Assembly: GCF_036245865.1 (NCBI RefSeq)
Contig: NZ_BTTW01000006.1
Location: forward strand, 558,001 to 622,000
Length of the DNA stretch: 64,000 bases
Direction: 5' to 3'
Source: Corallococcus caeni
GTDB taxonomy: Bacteria > Myxococcota > Myxococcia > Myxococcales > Myxococcaceae
Position numbers and translations under genes: made by a program. A model generated the notes under the pieces. It was given only the letters and a program-made list of their open reading frames with translations, searched no databases and was not told where the DNA came from. Positions 17,901-25,049 of the stretch are shown piece by piece (the first letter of the stretch is position 1; every line of letters begins with the position of its first letter).

Positions 17901-18528
17901 CGATGGCGTGGCGCTCCGCGGGGGAGCGCTTCTCCAGCACCTTGAGCATGTCCTCGTTGGAGCCGAAGACGCTGTCCATCTCCGCCTGGAGGTTGACCGC
18001 GTCGCTCTTCGCCGCGTTGCCCTGGAGCAGCCCTTCCGCGCGCTGCAGGTCGGAGCCGCCCAGCTCGTCGCGGATCTTGGCGTCCAGGTTCTTGCCGTAG
18101 TGGTCCTGGTAGGACTGGCGGATCATCGCGATCTGCTCGGGCGTCTTGCCCTCGAGCGTCTTGAAGATCTTGTCCTCGTCGGTGCCCCACCCGGTCATGC
18201 CGCCGTCCATGGCCTCACGCAGGGCGCTGGCGTCCTTGTCCGCCTGGGCCTGGGTGTACGGCGGGGTGGCGGGCGCCTGGGGCTGAGCGGGGGCCGGCGG
18301 ACCAGCGACGGTGTTGCGCTGGGGCACGACGTTCGCGGGCGTGGTGGGCGTCCCCAGTGATGGGCCGGTCCTGGCCTGGGGGCGCTGCTCGAAGCTGGAG
18401 CGGTCCCGGGGCGCGGGCTTGGGGGCCGGAGGAGGCGGCGGTGGAGGAGGAGGAGCGGGCTTGGGCGCCGGCGGCTGCTGCGGGAGCGTGCGCGGGAGGC
18501 CGTTGTTGCGAGGTCCGTCGATCGCCAT
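14929..18528 (-). CDS. Polymorphic-toxin-like protein with five annexin repeats
   Basis: A 1199-residue modular protein. Residues 1-95 are a Pro/Ala-rich leader with a ten-proline run. Residues ~98-171, 175-253, 260-331, 334-402 and 412-480 are five annexin-type repeats. Type II calcium-site motifs W-GTDE or LGTDE appear at 115-118, 281-284 and 428-431, with downstream YxxxYGKxL segments. Residues ~576-623 are an Ala-rich hydrophobic stretch like the membrane segment of many polymorphic toxins, and residues ~830-1040 are helical linker. The last ~140 residues carry HTLDRHG (1065-1071), then Arg, Trp, Ser and Asn-rich strands, reminiscent of BECR-fold RNase toxin tips. There is no signal peptide, so export (if any) is non-Sec. 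The next gene is an immunity candidate. The toxin role is inferred; the repeats are directly visible. Confidence 0.75.
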   Translation of the reverse strand: MAIDGPRNNGLPRTLPQQPPAPKPAPPPPPPPPPAPKPAPRDRSSFEQRPQARTGPSLGTPTTPANVVPQRNTVAGPPAPAQPQAPATPPYTQAQADKDASALREAMDGGMTGWGTDEDKIFKTLEGKTPEQIAMIRQSYQDHYGKNLDAKIRDELGGSDLQRAEGLLQGNAAKSDAVNLQAEMDSVFGSNEDMLKVLEKRSPAERHAIAQQFADMHGGTPAGQKPEDVLLARLSREMDGAQLARARSMLGAGQASTPAEANALETQALKAGLEEDMAGWGTDEGRIFERLERATPEQRAALAQDAGLKAKLKDELSTEEYDRAVGLMQGNPAQADAARLREAMGGFFGADESGVRDILQGKTPDQLTAIKAEYQRQTGKSLEDQVRGWDGGDRDVTLRMLNPPAADDAKGQAEATAERLHLAMDGLGTDEDAIRSALSGKSKAELNAVAAAYQQKYGKDLRAELDSELDGRDELELLKQDFDLGAVDPNDPNGAQERARRLREVQANESGFGVSLLDGVQHLTKGESDNDILNRNLGRAEQAIQTGDTQRANTLTGYATEDVKALQSAKDSLAETTATVAVVAATTAAVVATGGAATPLAIAGYAAVGATTRAATYAAIQGDAAGAQDLSRQALIGAVEGGTAVIPIGKGATAVTGGTRVAATTATEAAARTAVRETAEGTVRSAIKQGVKEGAIGGAAGGATDAATQSETWKDGALTGVGRVATRAVTDGTVGAVTGGIVSGGLAKGGELLKPREIPVLRNPDLPGNTTKVRYDNGQVRIEAGPHATPADIAAHQETARLLQKYEGPTGQIRQLKDRVQQALTQTPGYGTQGFESKLEVQKLKNILGGLEAAQKRIDDSIAGMSGKPTAATVAERAALQRDIANVEFQIDFHAKRLDSLAPGTGSVAMHGTPTTTPDWPDVGKSVNTVGQVQPPAQAPMNAAESAAINDPRNLATETKQQFKARQAEGHRAYAERTYDPKTRTQAELNRDMDPSPFTRVDPTTGQKVPAETQQYAKVRAEKAQTEILRRGVIREQQLAEAFPNGPTLNVAANDAAHGSAHNAHTLDRHGASVPTNIADAPPGARTIESRVTTGDGWGSIENNSFQWSSDATMDATLNKYVADNWSTIKDELALYGYSDHLNIPVPPGTTVGKGFTATVDQAGQRTVSAANAGSYNLRLRLVDGTPPQVVVLTAFPGP

Positions 18529-18694
18529 CGTCTGTCTCCGAAGACTGCTCTGCCCTCGGTGGGTCCAAATGCTGGCGCCCTGGAACCGCGGCGTCCCCCG
18601 CCACCGGGTGCAATCCTTTCCGCCATTATCGCATCAACCCGCCCCGGGGTTGCCTGATGACCCAGGCGGACCGGATTTTCAGGTGGGCGCGTGC

Positions 18695-19555
18695 CTACAC
18701 GGTGCGAGCCGCGCGCAGACGGGGTGGGGTGAAGGACAGCTCACGGACCTGGAGCCGGGAGGTGGTGAAGCCGTCGAAGCGCCTGGGCGCGTCCTGCGTT
18801 CCGGCGCGGACGGCGACGTGGGACTCCACGTCCATTTCCAGGCGGACGGGCCACAGCCGGTCCAGGGAGAGCAGGCAGCCGCCGTGGCCCTTGGCCTCGG
18901 TGTGCATGGAGGCCTCGCCCTTTTCTCCCGGAGGTGGGCGGAGCGCGGCGGGGACGGGCTGGGGCGTGCGCGGCGTCTCCATCTGGAGGCGCAGCCCCAC
19001 GGACAGGCCCTCCAGGCTGCGCAGCTCCACGCGCGTGTTCGCGCCGGTGAGGGCCCCGCTTCCCGCGCCCTTCTGTTCCCAGCGGGCCCCCACGCCCACG
19101 GGTTCGGTGGGCAGGAAGGTGCCCAGGTCCTTGAGCAGCCCCGCCAGCTGCAGCATCTGGCCGCGCACGGGCGCGGAGAGGTCCGCGGGCAGCTTCCACT
19201 CGAAGCCGCTGGAGCGGCCGTGGGGATCCACCTGGCCTTCGCCCTTCAAGCCGGGCAGGGGCGACAGCTGCGCGCGCGCCGCCTCCACGGTGCGCACGGG
19301 CGTGCGCGCGGCGACGAGCAGGTCCACCTCCTCCAGCGTGAAGCGGTAGCGCGCGGTGCCATCCGGGAGCACGCGCAGCACCTCCACGGCCATCACCATC
19401 TGCACGCCCGGCAGCGCGGCGCCGGGCCTGCTGCGGCCCGCGTCGCGCAGCGTGGTGGAGGTCTCCGAGCGCAGGCCGATGCGCTGCACCCCACCGAACA
19501 GCGGACGCAGGAGGAGGGGCTGCTGAGGGGCCTGACCGCGATGCAGGACGTGCAT
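18695..19555 (-). CDS. Hypothetical protein (DUF6263-like pattern)
   Basis: A ~286-residue protein of uncertain start; the frame stays open upstream to 19744. The body alternates beta strands and contains VGVGARWEQKG and MAVEVLRVLPDGTARYRFTL. This pattern is seen in DUF6263-type bacterial surface or periplasmic proteins that lack known function. No convincing signal peptide follows any visible start, which weakens the comparison. It is read divergently from the sigma-54-type promoter at 19708 and lies 166 bp from the annexin-repeat gene start. Confidence 0.5.
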   Translation of the reverse strand: MHVLHRGQAPQQPLLLRPLFGGVQRIGLRSETSTTLRDAGRSRPGAALPGVQMVMAVEVLRVLPDGTARYRFTLEEVDLLVAARTPVRTVEAARAQLSPLPGLKGEGQVDPHGRSSGFEWKLPADLSAPVRGQMLQLAGLLKDLGTFLPTEPVGVGARWEQKGAGSGALTGANTRVELRSLEGLSVGLRLQMETPRTPQPVPAALRPPPGEKGEASMHTEAKGHGGCLLSLDRLWPVRLEMDVESHVAVRAGTQDAPRRFDGFTTSRLQVRELSFTPPRLRAARTV

Positions 19556-19661
19556 GGGCCGTGAGTCTAGCCGCGCCAAGCCGCTTGTGGAGCCAGGGCC
19601 CGGCGGGAGGTGACGCACGTCTGGGATTGCGCCGGGCGAGAGCCTTTCTTGCGCGCGCCTC

Positions 19662-19674
19662 CGCAGGAATTGCG
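19662..19674. promoter_or_regulatory. Palindrome A (CGCAR-N3-YTGCG), putative enhancer site
   Basis: CGCAG-GAA-TTGCG. Its reverse complement is identical to the site at 27607. Its centre is about 41 bp upstream of the -24 element at 19709, the same geometry as the other copies. Confidence 0.6.
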
Positions 19675-19707
19675 CTGACGCGAGGCCTTCCCAGAGGGAA
19701 GCGGGGT

Positions 19708-19723
19708 TGGCGCCATTGATGCA
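19708..19723 (+). promoter_or_regulatory. Sigma-54-type -24/-12 promoter for 19765
   Basis: TGGCGCC-N4-ATGCA has GG at -24 and GC at -12 with exact 12-bp offset, matching TGGCACG-N4-TTGCA at most positions. A start site near 19734 would leave a ~30-nt leader before the ATG at 19765. Confidence 0.6.
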
Positions 19724-19764
19724 ATGGATGGGAGCACGGTCCACGGGCCGGGAAGGAGCACGTC

Positions 19765-20031
19765 ATGGCTGAGAACACCCAGAAGCCGATGCCGGGGTTG
19801 GAGACGCTTCGCACCCTGCGAGACGAGCTGCGGTTGAAGATGCACCTGGCGGGGATGGAGACCCGCGAGCGCTGGCGGATGCTGGAGCCGAAGGTGCGTG
19901 AGGCCGAGCAGCGGGCCGACGAGTTGACCCAGGAAGGGCAGTGGCTGGTGGATGAGCTGGTGCGGCACCTCCGTGAGCTGAACAAGGAGATCCACGAGCA
20001 CCGGAACGGGCGCGACGCCCCGCGCGCGTGA
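19765..20031 (+). CDS. Small coiled-coil protein
   Basis: This 88-residue, strongly charged, all-helical protein has heptad-like spacing over residues 12-75 (LETLRTLRDELRLKMHL, then REAEQRADELTQEG). It has no signal peptide or membrane helix. A GGAAGGA ribosome site sits ~10 bp upstream. The stop is 35 bp before the next start, so it is the first gene of a two-gene unit downstream of a sigma-54-type promoter. No named family was recognised; the weak general resemblance is to small stress-induced helical proteins. Confidence 0.75.
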   Translation: MAENTQKPMPGLETLRTLRDELRLKMHLAGMETRERWRMLEPKVREAEQRADELTQEGQWLVDELVRHLRELNKEIHEHRNGRDAPRA

Positions 20032-20066
20032 GCGTCCGCTGTCCGCCCTGGCCGCGGAGGTCATCC

Positions 20067-20825
20067 ATGCGCGTGCCGCACCGGGTCCTGCTCTCTTTGT
20101 GTCTGTGTCTGGGGGCGCCCGGCGCGCTCGCGCAGGATGGGCTCGTGCGGCTGGGCGTGGCTTCCGGGGAGCGTGCCCGGCAGGCCTCGCGGACCGGACT
20201 GCGCCTGCGGGAGAACGCGGAGGCGGCGCGCATCGAGGAGGCGGCCCGCGATGACGTCGCGCGGCTGCTGTCGCGCGGGGCGGAGAACCCGGGCCCCGAG
20301 ACCGCGAGGGACGTCCCGCCGCTGCCCGAGCGCGACCGGCGGCGGTTGGAGCAGGAGCTGGCGGTGCTCGATGCGCGGGTGGCCGTCCGGGCCGCCCAGC
20401 GTGCCGGGTGGCTCCGGGCCGCGGGGCTGGAGGTGGACCCCGCGCTCCGGCTGCTTCCAGGAGATCCGCCCGAGCCGTGGCTCGCGGACGTGACCCTGGA
20501 CCCGGCCGTCCTCGTGGCGCGCGTTCACGACGCTTCCAGGCGCGAGCTGGTGCGCGCGTACGTGCATGAGCACGCGGGACTCCAGGCGCGGCTCGCCACC
20601 CTGGAGGCGCTCGTGCCCGTCCAGACGGAGGCGCTCGCCAGGGCCCGGGGGGAACTGGTGGAGGGCCGGGCACCGCTGGAGGACGTGCTCACGCTCCTGC
20701 GCGCGAACCTGGCGCTGGAGCTGGAGGTGCTCGCCCTGCGGGTGCGCCGCGAGCAGAGCGTGTGGGAGCTGGCGGCGCTGCTGGAGTGCACCCCCGAGTC
20801 CGTCGTCGTCGCGGGCGCCCGCTGA
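20067..20825 (+). CDS. Exported half-length TolC-like helical protein
   Basis: A 252-residue protein with a signal peptide (VLLSLCLCLGAPGALA, cleavage near residue 23). The C-terminal ~80 residues (EALVPVQTEALARARGEL...RAPLEDVLTLLRANLALELEVL) match the second helical hairpin of TolC-family outer-membrane efflux proteins. The beta-barrel and first half are missing. It could be a periplasmic helical adaptor or a truncated TolC relative. The ATG at 20067 has GGAGG 6 bp upstream. It lies in the same transcript as 19765 and is followed by a strong terminator hairpin. Confidence 0.65.
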   Translation: MRVPHRVLLSLCLCLGAPGALAQDGLVRLGVASGERARQASRTGLRLRENAEAARIEEAARDDVARLLSRGAENPGPETARDVPPLPERDRRRLEQELAVLDARVAVRAAQRAGWLRAAGLEVDPALRLLPGDPPEPWLADVTLDPAVLVARVHDASRRELVRAYVHEHAGLQARLATLEALVPVQTEALARARGELVEGRAPLEDVLTLLRANLALELEVLALRVRREQSVWELAALLECTPESVVVAGAR

Positions 20826-20870
20826 GCGCGCCCGGCGCGTCCTGCTCCTGAACTCCTGGCGCCTCGAGCG

Positions 20871-20899
20871 GTCCGGGCGGGCTTCGCGCCCGCCCGGAC
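20871..20899. terminator. Bidirectional terminator hairpin
   Basis: A perfect 12-bp GC stem (20871-20882 with 20888-20899) with a TTCGC loop, followed by TTCTT. It lies between the convergent ends of the TolC-like gene and the universal stress protein gene. Confidence 0.75.
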
Positions 20900-20926
20900 T
20901 TCTTCATGTCAGGGGACGCTCGCGCG

Positions 20927-22216
20927 TCAGCGCACGGGGGGACGCAGCACGAGCACGGGCCGGCGGCTCTGGGCGAGCACCTTGCGCGCCACCGACCCGA
21001 GCAGCGCCTCCTTCACGCCGCCGTGGCCGCGCGAGCCCAGGCAGAGCAGCTCCGCGTCCATCCGCTCCGCGGCCTGCACGAGCGCGAGCGCCACGTCCTC
21101 GCCGTGGAGGACCTCCAGCCGCGTGGTGACCTCCCGGGCGTCCAGCCCCCGGGGCACGCGCTCCAGCAGGCGCTGCTTCAGGTCGCGGTGGAGGTCCGCG
21201 CCGGCGCGCTCGGGGACCACCGTCACCAGGTGCACCTCCGAGCCCGCGGGGGCCAGCGCGAAGGCGAAGGGAATGGCCTCGTCCGCGAGCGGCGAGAGGT
21301 CCGTGGCCACCAGCAGCCGCCGCACCTGGGGCAGCGGCGCCTCGCCACGGGAGGCCGCGGGCGTCACCGGCACCACGGCCGCCGCCATGGGCGCGAGCCG
21401 CAGGGCGTGGTGCGCCACCGAGGCCAGGTTGCCCAGGACGTTGTGGGGGTGCGTGCCCACCACGAGCAGGTCCGCCTCCGCCTCCCGGGCCAGGTCCACC
21501 AGGTGGTCCGCGGCGCGCCCCACCGCCATGCGCAGGTGCACGCGCGGCGCGGCGCCCGTGTCCGTGGCCGCCAGCGCGGCGATCTCCCGGTGGAGCACCT
21601 CCTCGATGCGGGGCGCCACCTCATCCAGGTTCATGGGGGTGGGCAGCCCCAGGCGCCGGCACTGCTCGAAGGCGTAGTAGACGTGTCCGGCCAGCAGTTC
21701 GAGCGGGCCATCCGCGGCCAGCTCCGTCAGCCAGCGCCGGGCGGCCTCGCTGCCGTGGGAGCGGTCCACGCCGAACATCACGCGCAGGGGCCGGGTCCCC
21801 CCGAGCCAGGCCTCGAAGGGCGCGGCGTCGCGCACCCGCAGCAGCGGCACCGAGCAGTTGCGCGCGATGCGCTCCAGGCTGACGCCCGACCCCAGGGCGG
21901 CGGGCTCGTCGCGGGGCGTCCCCACCACCAGGAGTCGCGCCTCGTGCGCGTCGCAGAAGACGGCCAGGGCCCGGGAGGAGCCGCTCTCCAGCAGGGAGGA
22001 CTCCACCCGCGCGCCCAGGGGCTCCAGCCGCTGGAGTTCCTCGCGCAGCAGCGCCCGCAGGCCCTCGCGCACGGGCTCCGCCGCGACCCGGAGCTGATCC
22101 GGGTGGATTTGATGGACGAGCCACAGCGGCTGGCCCCGGCGGGCGGCGATTCGCGCGGCCACCTCCGCGGCCTGACGGGAGCCCTCGGTGAGGTCGGTTG
22201 CGCAGACGATGGACAT
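20927..22216 (-). CDS. Universal stress protein with three tandem Usp domains
   Basis: This 429-residue cytoplasmic protein is built of three Usp units (about residues 1-140, 141-285 and 286-429). Each starts with a strand/Asp motif (VCATDL, VMFGVDRS, LLVATDLS) and ends with LLVVGT/LLCLGS followed by a helix and a VPLLRV-like strand. Only the third retains the ATP-binding G-2x-G-9x-GS pattern (GSRGHGGVKEALLGS), so the first two may be degenerate. Most Usp proteins have one or two units; three is unusual. Divergent from the P-type ATPase, with promoter-like elements and two palindromes between them. Confidence 0.9.
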   Translation of the reverse strand: MSIVCATDLTEGSRQAAEVAARIAARRGQPLWLVHQIHPDQLRVAAEPVREGLRALLREELQRLEPLGARVESSLLESGSSRALAVFCDAHEARLLVVGTPRDEPAALGSGVSLERIARNCSVPLLRVRDAAPFEAWLGGTRPLRVMFGVDRSHGSEAARRWLTELAADGPLELLAGHVYYAFEQCRRLGLPTPMNLDEVAPRIEEVLHREIAALAATDTGAAPRVHLRMAVGRAADHLVDLAREAEADLLVVGTHPHNVLGNLASVAHHALRLAPMAAAVVPVTPAASRGEAPLPQVRRLLVATDLSPLADEAIPFAFALAPAGSEVHLVTVVPERAGADLHRDLKQRLLERVPRGLDAREVTTRLEVLHGEDVALALVQAAERMDAELLCLGSRGHGGVKEALLGSVARKVLAQSRRPVLVLRPPVR

Positions 22217-22314
22217 GGAAGGACTCCGGATGGGGGAAGGCGCCGCACCACGGCTTCCCTGTGGGTTGGATGACGTCGGGGGGCGCGCCCCACTGCTGCT
22301 CTTGCGGAACCCTC

Positions 22315-22330
22315 TTCAGGATGCGTGCCG
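22315..22330 (-). promoter_or_regulatory. -24-type promoter element for the Usp gene
   Basis: Read on the minus strand it is CGGCACG-CATC-CTGAA. It has a perfect GGCACG -24 box but A replaces C in the -12 dinucleotide. It differs at only two positions from the element at 27652 and lies 40 bp from palindrome B, which supports function despite the atypical -12. Confidence 0.5.
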
Positions 22331-22361
22331 TCCACCCGCCCGGCGTCGCCGGCGGGGACCG

Positions 22362-22374
22362 CGCAAGGGTTGCG
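22362..22374. promoter_or_regulatory. Palindrome B (CGCAA-GGG-TTGCG)
   Basis: Perfect 5-bp arms with a 3-bp spacer. It is 30 bp (centre to centre) from palindrome C and 40 bp from the Usp-facing -24 element. Probable binding site of the enhancer-binding protein encoded at 29502. Confidence 0.65.
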
Positions 22375-22391
22375 GTGCCTGGAGCCGCGCG

Positions 22392-22404
22392 CGCAAAAGC
22401 TGCG
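22392..22404. promoter_or_regulatory. Palindrome C (CGCAA-AAG-CTGCG)
   Basis: The same palindrome with one arm mismatch. Its centre is 39 bp upstream of the -24 element of the ATPase promoter. Confidence 0.6.
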
Positions 22405-22435
22405 TGCCCCGCGGTCCCTCTCGCCTCCCGCCTCG

Positions 22436-22451
22436 CGGCACGGGCTTCGCA
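22436..22451 (+). promoter_or_regulatory. Sigma-54 promoter for the P-ATPase operon
   Basis: CGGCACG-N4-TCGCA matches the TGGCACG-N4-TTGCA consensus at all but two positions, with GG and GC exactly 12 bp apart. Transcription would start near 22462, about 110 nt before the chosen GTG start. Confidence 0.65.
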
Positions 22452-22572
22452 ATCCGGCAGGACATCCCCTGGCGCAGGAGCGACCCGAGATGAGCCTCCC
22501 TGGTTGGCTGGACCCCGAGCGTGGCCTCAGCGTGGAGCGCCCGGGCAGGCGCGCACACGGTGGGGTGGCGTG

Positions 22573-25032
22573 GTGAGCGCGGCGCGCGGCGCGGTGGTGG
22601 CGGCGGTGGCCCCGGAGCCGCGCTGGGGGCTGGGCGCGCGGGAGGCCGAAGCGCGGCTGCGCCAGCATGGCCCCAACACGCTGACGCGCGAGCAGCCCGC
22701 CCCGGCGTGGCGCTTCCTGGCCCGTCAGTTCCGCTCCGGGATGGTGTGGCTGCTGCTGGGCGCGTGCGGCGTGGCGGCGCTGCTGGGCGAGGGCGCGGAC
22801 GCGGTGGCCATCGCCACCATCGTGGTGCTCAACGCGCTGGTGGGCTTCCTCCAGGAGTACCGCGCGGACCGCGCCGTGCTGGCCCTGCGCGCGCTCACCG
22901 CGCCTGGCGCGCGGGTGCTGCGCGACGGCGTGAGCGCCGTGATTCCAGCGTCCCAGGTGGTGCCGGGGGACGCGCTGGTGCTGGAGGCCGGGGACGTGGT
23001 GGCGGCGGACGCGCGGCTGCTCACCGCGCACGCGCTGCTCACGCTGGAGGCGGCGCTCACCGGGGAGAGCACGCCGGTGGACAAGCAGGTGGGCGCGCTG
23101 CCGGACTCCACCCCGCTGGCGGAGCGCAGGGACCGCGTCTTCATGGGGACCTCCGTCGCGGCGGGCACGGCGGTCGCGGAGGTGATGGCCACCGGCATGG
23201 ACACGGAGCTGGGCCGCATCGCGCACCTGGTCCGGTCCGCGCAGGTGTCGCAGACCCCGCTGCAGCAGCGGCTGGAGGGCGTCACCCGCATGCTGCTGGT
23301 GCTGTGCGTGGCGGTGGGGGCCCTGGTCGCGGGGCTGGGGGTGATGCGCGGAGAGTCGGGCGTGGCGCTGCTGCTCGCGGCGGTGGCGCTCGCGGTCGCG
23401 GCGGTGCCGGAGGGGCTGCCCACGGTGGTGACGCTCGCGCTCGCGGTGGGCGTGCAGCGCATGGTGAAGGGCCACGTGCTGGTGCGGCGGATGCAGGCGG
23501 TGGAGACGCTGGGCTCCGCCACGGTCATCTGCACGGACAAGACGGGCACACTCACCCTGGGCATCATGGAAGTGCGCGAGGTGTGGCCCCCGGAGTCCGC
23601 GCCGCGCGTGCTGGAGGTGGCGGCGGCGTGCTGCGACGCGGAGCTGCCTGCCGAGGGGCTGGGGCCCGGCGCGGGCGACCCCACGGAGCTGGCGCTGCTC
23701 GTGGCCGCGCGGGGGAAGGGCGTGGAGCGCGCGGACGTGGAGCGCGAGCGCCCCCGCGTGTCTGAGCAGCCCTTTGATTCGGACCGGCGGCGCATGAGCA
23801 TCCTGCGCTCGGACGGCGTGCTCTACGTGAAGGGCGCCCTGGAGGCGCTGCTGCCGCTGTGCAAGCAGGTGCCTCCGGGCGTGACGGAGGCCCTGGCCTC
23901 GCTGGCGGGGCGCGCCCTGCGCGTGCTGGCGGTGGCGGAGGGGCGGGGCCCCGAGGAGCGGGACCTCACGCTGGTGGGGCTGGTGGGGTTGGCGGATCCG
24001 CCCCGGCCCGAAGCGGTGGCGGCCGTGCGCGCGGCGCGCGAGGCCGGGGTGCGCACGGTGATGATCACCGGCGACCACCCCACCACGGCCCTGGCCATCG
24101 CGAAGGAGCTGGGCCTGCTGCGCGAGGGCGAACCTCCAGAGGGCATCGTGCACGCGCGGGCGACGGCGGAGGAGAAGCTGCGCATCGTGCGCGGATGGAA
24201 GGCGCGCGGGGAGGTGGTCGCCATGACGGGGGATGGCGTGAACGACGCGCCGGCCCTGCGCGAGGCGCACATCGGCATCGCCATGGGCCGCACCGGCGCG
24301 GAGGTCACCCGCGAGGCGTCCGACCTCATCCTCACGGACGACAACTTCGCGAGCATCGTCGCGGCCGTGCGCGAGGGGCGCGGCATCTACGAGAACATCC
24401 GCAAGACGCTCGTCTACCTGCTGGCCGGCAACGGCGGTGAGCTGGTGCTGATGCTCGGCGCGTCGCTGCTGGGATTGCCACTGCCGCTGCTGCCCCTGCA
24501 CCTGCTCTGGGTGAACCTCGTCACGGACGGGCTGCCGGCGCTGGCGCTGGTCATGGACCCCGCCCCCGCGGACGTCATGCGGCGGCCGCCCCGGCGCCCC
24601 GAGGCGCCCATGCTGGGACGGCGCGAGTGGGCGGCGGTGCTGGCCACGGGCCTGCTGGACGCGAGCGTCACGCTGGGCACCTTCCTCTGGGCGCTGAGGC
24701 GCATGTCCCTGGAGGAGGCACGCACCCTGACGTTCACCGTGCTGGTGTTCTGCCAGGTGCTGAGGGCCTTCGCCGCGCGCAGCGCCGGGATGATCCACTG
24801 GGAGGTCGGGTCGTTCAGCAACTGGCCGCTGCTGGGGGTGGTCGTCGGCACGCTGGCGCTCCAGGTCGCCCTGCCGGAGGTGCCCATGCTCGCCGCGTTC
24901 TTCTCGCTCGTTCCACTGGACGCCGCGCACCTGGCGCTCGCGCTGGGCCTGGGGCTCATCCCGGTGAGTGTGCTGGAGCTGCGCAAGCTGGTCGCGCGCG
25001 GCATGACGCGAAGGAGCAGGGCATGCACGTGA
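22573..25032 (+). CDS. Cation-transporting P-type ATPase (Ca2+/P2 type)
   Basis: An 819-residue inner-membrane pump. Visible features in order: an N-terminal cation-ATPase domain (RLRQHGPNTL), actuator motif TGES from Thr163, membrane motif VAAVPEGLP, phosphorylation site DKTGTLT with Asp322, nucleotide-binding domain, hinge MTGDGVNDAP with Asp554, and the C-terminal helices starting HLLWVNLVTDGLPALAL. PEGLP plus this C-terminal signature points to SERCA/PMCA-like Ca2+ (or Mn2+) pumps rather than heavy-metal pumps. Tandem GTG codons at 22570 and 22573 are possible starts; longer in-frame ATG starts give non-conserved sequence. Downstream of a sigma-54-type promoter and coupled to the beta-CASP hydrolase gene. 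Confidence 0.93.
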   Translation: MSAARGAVVAAVAPEPRWGLGAREAEARLRQHGPNTLTREQPAPAWRFLARQFRSGMVWLLLGACGVAALLGEGADAVAIATIVVLNALVGFLQEYRADRAVLALRALTAPGARVLRDGVSAVIPASQVVPGDALVLEAGDVVAADARLLTAHALLTLEAALTGESTPVDKQVGALPDSTPLAERRDRVFMGTSVAAGTAVAEVMATGMDTELGRIAHLVRSAQVSQTPLQQRLEGVTRMLLVLCVAVGALVAGLGVMRGESGVALLLAAVALAVAAVPEGLPTVVTLALAVGVQRMVKGHVLVRRMQAVETLGSATVICTDKTGTLTLGIMEVREVWPPESAPRVLEVAAACCDAELPAEGLGPGAGDPTELALLVAARGKGVERADVERERPRVSEQPFDSDRRRMSILRSDGVLYVKGALEALLPLCKQVPPGVTEALASLAGRALRVLAVAEGRGPEERDLTLVGLVGLADPPRPEAVAAVRAAREAGVRTVMITGDHPTTALAIAKELGLLREGEPPEGIVHARATAEEKLRIVRGWKARGEVVAMTGDGVNDAPALREAHIGIAMGRTGAEVTREASDLILTDDNFASIVAAVREGRGIYENIRKTLVYLLAGNGGELVLMLGASLLGLPLPLLPLHLLWVNLVTDGLPALALVMDPAPADVMRRPPRRPEAPMLGRREWAAVLATGLLDASVTLGTFLWALRRMSLEEARTLTFTVLVFCQVLRAFAARSAGMIHWEVGSFSNWPLLGVVVGTLALQVALPEVPMLAAFFSLVPLDAAHLALALGLGLIPVSVLELRKLVARGMTRRSRACT

Positions 25033-25049
25033 TGGAAGAGGAGGCGTCC

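Noticed and set aside
14413-18360. 1315-codon ORF antisense to the annexin-repeat gene
   Set aside because: Low-complexity shadow; the opposite frame contains five recognisable annexin repeats.
22570-22576. Frameshift joining the 22490 mini-ORF to the P-ATPase
   Set aside because: The ATPase frame already begins with its own N-terminal domain pattern, so no shift is needed.
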